In this document: positions 5,425-5,651 of the stretch, piece after piece
Layout: each line of letters opens with the position of its first letter
Position numbering within the stretch: position 1 is the first letter of the stretch
Assembly (NCBI GenBank): GCA_905194675.1
Contig: CAJJTG010000073.1
Span: 1-5,651, forward strand
DNA: 5,651 nucleotides
Direction: 5' to 3'
Source: an uncultured Collinsella sp.
Lineage (GTDB): Bacteria; Actinomycetota; Coriobacteriia; Coriobacteriales; Coriobacteriaceae
Program-made: the position numbers and the translations under genes
Notes under the pieces: generated by a model
The model's input: only the letters and a program-made list of their open reading frames with translations
What the model was told of the DNA's origin: nothing
Database searches by the model: none

Positions 5425-5546
5425 CGCGTCCGCCTGGTCGGCGGCCGCGCCCCGCTGCGTCGCTTCGCTCCTTGCGTGCTGCGCTGGAAAACGCTTCGCG
5501 TTTCCTCAGCTCCGCACCCTTGCGGGCTCGAATTCTTCCGCTTGCC
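5424..5546 (+). repeat. GC-rich direct repeat, copy B, with 46-nt internal insertion
   Basis: This copy matches 5291-5363 at both ends (5424-5463 and 5509-5546) and carries an additional 46 nt or so at 5464-5509. The extra block contains an imperfect hairpin (GGAAAACGC and GCGTTTCC around TTC). Either copy B gained a small palindromic insert or copy A lost one. Long minus-strand frames cross this region but run through repeats and the tRNA, so I do not regard them as genes. Confidence 0.65.
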
Positions 5547-5549
5547 CAC

Positions 5550-5586
5550 AAGAAAGCGCCCTGGGCTGTTATGGGCTTAGGGCGCT
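5550..5586 (-). terminator. Intrinsic terminator of the tRNA-Gln transcript
   Basis: AGCGCCCT (5555-5562) pairs perfectly with AGGGCGCT (5579-5586) around a 16-nt loop. Read on the minus strand, the hairpin is followed by TTCTT (5554-5550), a short interrupted T tract. It begins about 10 nt after the tRNA 3' end, the normal place for a tRNA transcript to stop. Confidence 0.75.
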
Positions 5587-5595
5587 CAGTTTTAA

Positions 5596-5651
5596 TGGCT
5601 GGGACGGAGGGATTCGAACCCCCAACAGCCGGCACCAAAAACCGGAGTTCT
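5596..5651 (-). tRNA. tRNA-Gln(UUG), 3' part, truncated by the window end
   Basis: Read on the minus strand, this ends in an encoded CCA (plus-strand 5596-5598) after discriminator G and the acceptor strand CGTCCCA. Before it come the T arm (GGGGG-TTCGAAT-CCCTC), a 5-nt variable loop (CTGTT), and the anticodon arm CCGGT-TTTTGGT-GCCGG. The 7-nt loop places TTG at positions 34-36, which reads CAA for glutamine. The 5' acceptor strand and the D arm lie beyond position 5651. Confidence 0.93.

Noticed and set aside
4720..5595. CRISPR array
   Set aside because: The repeats here are inverted or irregularly spaced and of different families, with no regular repeat-spacer pattern.
5079..5638. Two overlapping minus-strand frames of about 155 codons
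   Set aside because: They run through the MITE end, the REP-like palindrome and the GC-rich repeats, and one also crosses the tRNA terminator. Their predicted products are translations of repeats, with no ribosome binding site or family resemblance.

Overview
This window looks like chromosomal DNA from a high-GC Gram-positive gut bacterium. A Coriobacteriia member such as Collinsella is my best guess, from the GC-rich third positions (GCC/GTC/ATC) of the first gene, the style of the genes, and the GC-rich repeat debris beside a tRNA with an encoded CCA. That placement is inference; no marker gene is present. Layout: positions 1-57 hold the end of a repeated, structured element. Positions 141-452 hold a well-formed promoter with overlapping palindromes, a leader of about 230 nt containing a possible Ile/Val-rich leader peptide and nested hairpins, and a strong intrinsic terminator just before the first gene. 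That gene (453-2342) is a complete cstA-type membrane transporter, closed by its own terminator. The second gene (2527-4719, GTG start) encodes a 730-residue protein: an N-terminal winged-helix-like domain, about 320 residues of disordered charged sequence with RGG/Arg-rich patches, and a C-terminal Toprim domain resembling the DUF2220/JetD family (the topoisomerase VI A-like nuclease subunit of Wadjet). No jetA, jetB or jetC gene is visible here. From 4720 to 5595 I see no credible gene. Instead there is a dense nest of repeats: a perfect 34-bp inverted repeat enclosing a second, inverted copy of the element at the window start; a 9-bp palindrome; a 230-bp AT-rich MITE-like element with 30-bp terminal inverted repeats; a REP-like GGGGAC palindrome; two GC-rich direct repeats; and fragments matching the 3' end of the tRNA. 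The window closes with the 3' part of a minus-strand tRNA-Gln(UUG) and its terminator. The two genes appear to be independently transcribed: a terminator separates them and each has its own upstream region. I see no functional link between nutrient uptake by CstA and the JetD-like protein. The points most worth following are the orphan JetD-like fusion, the cstA leader, and the repeated hairpin element, whose two copies show compensatory stem changes.
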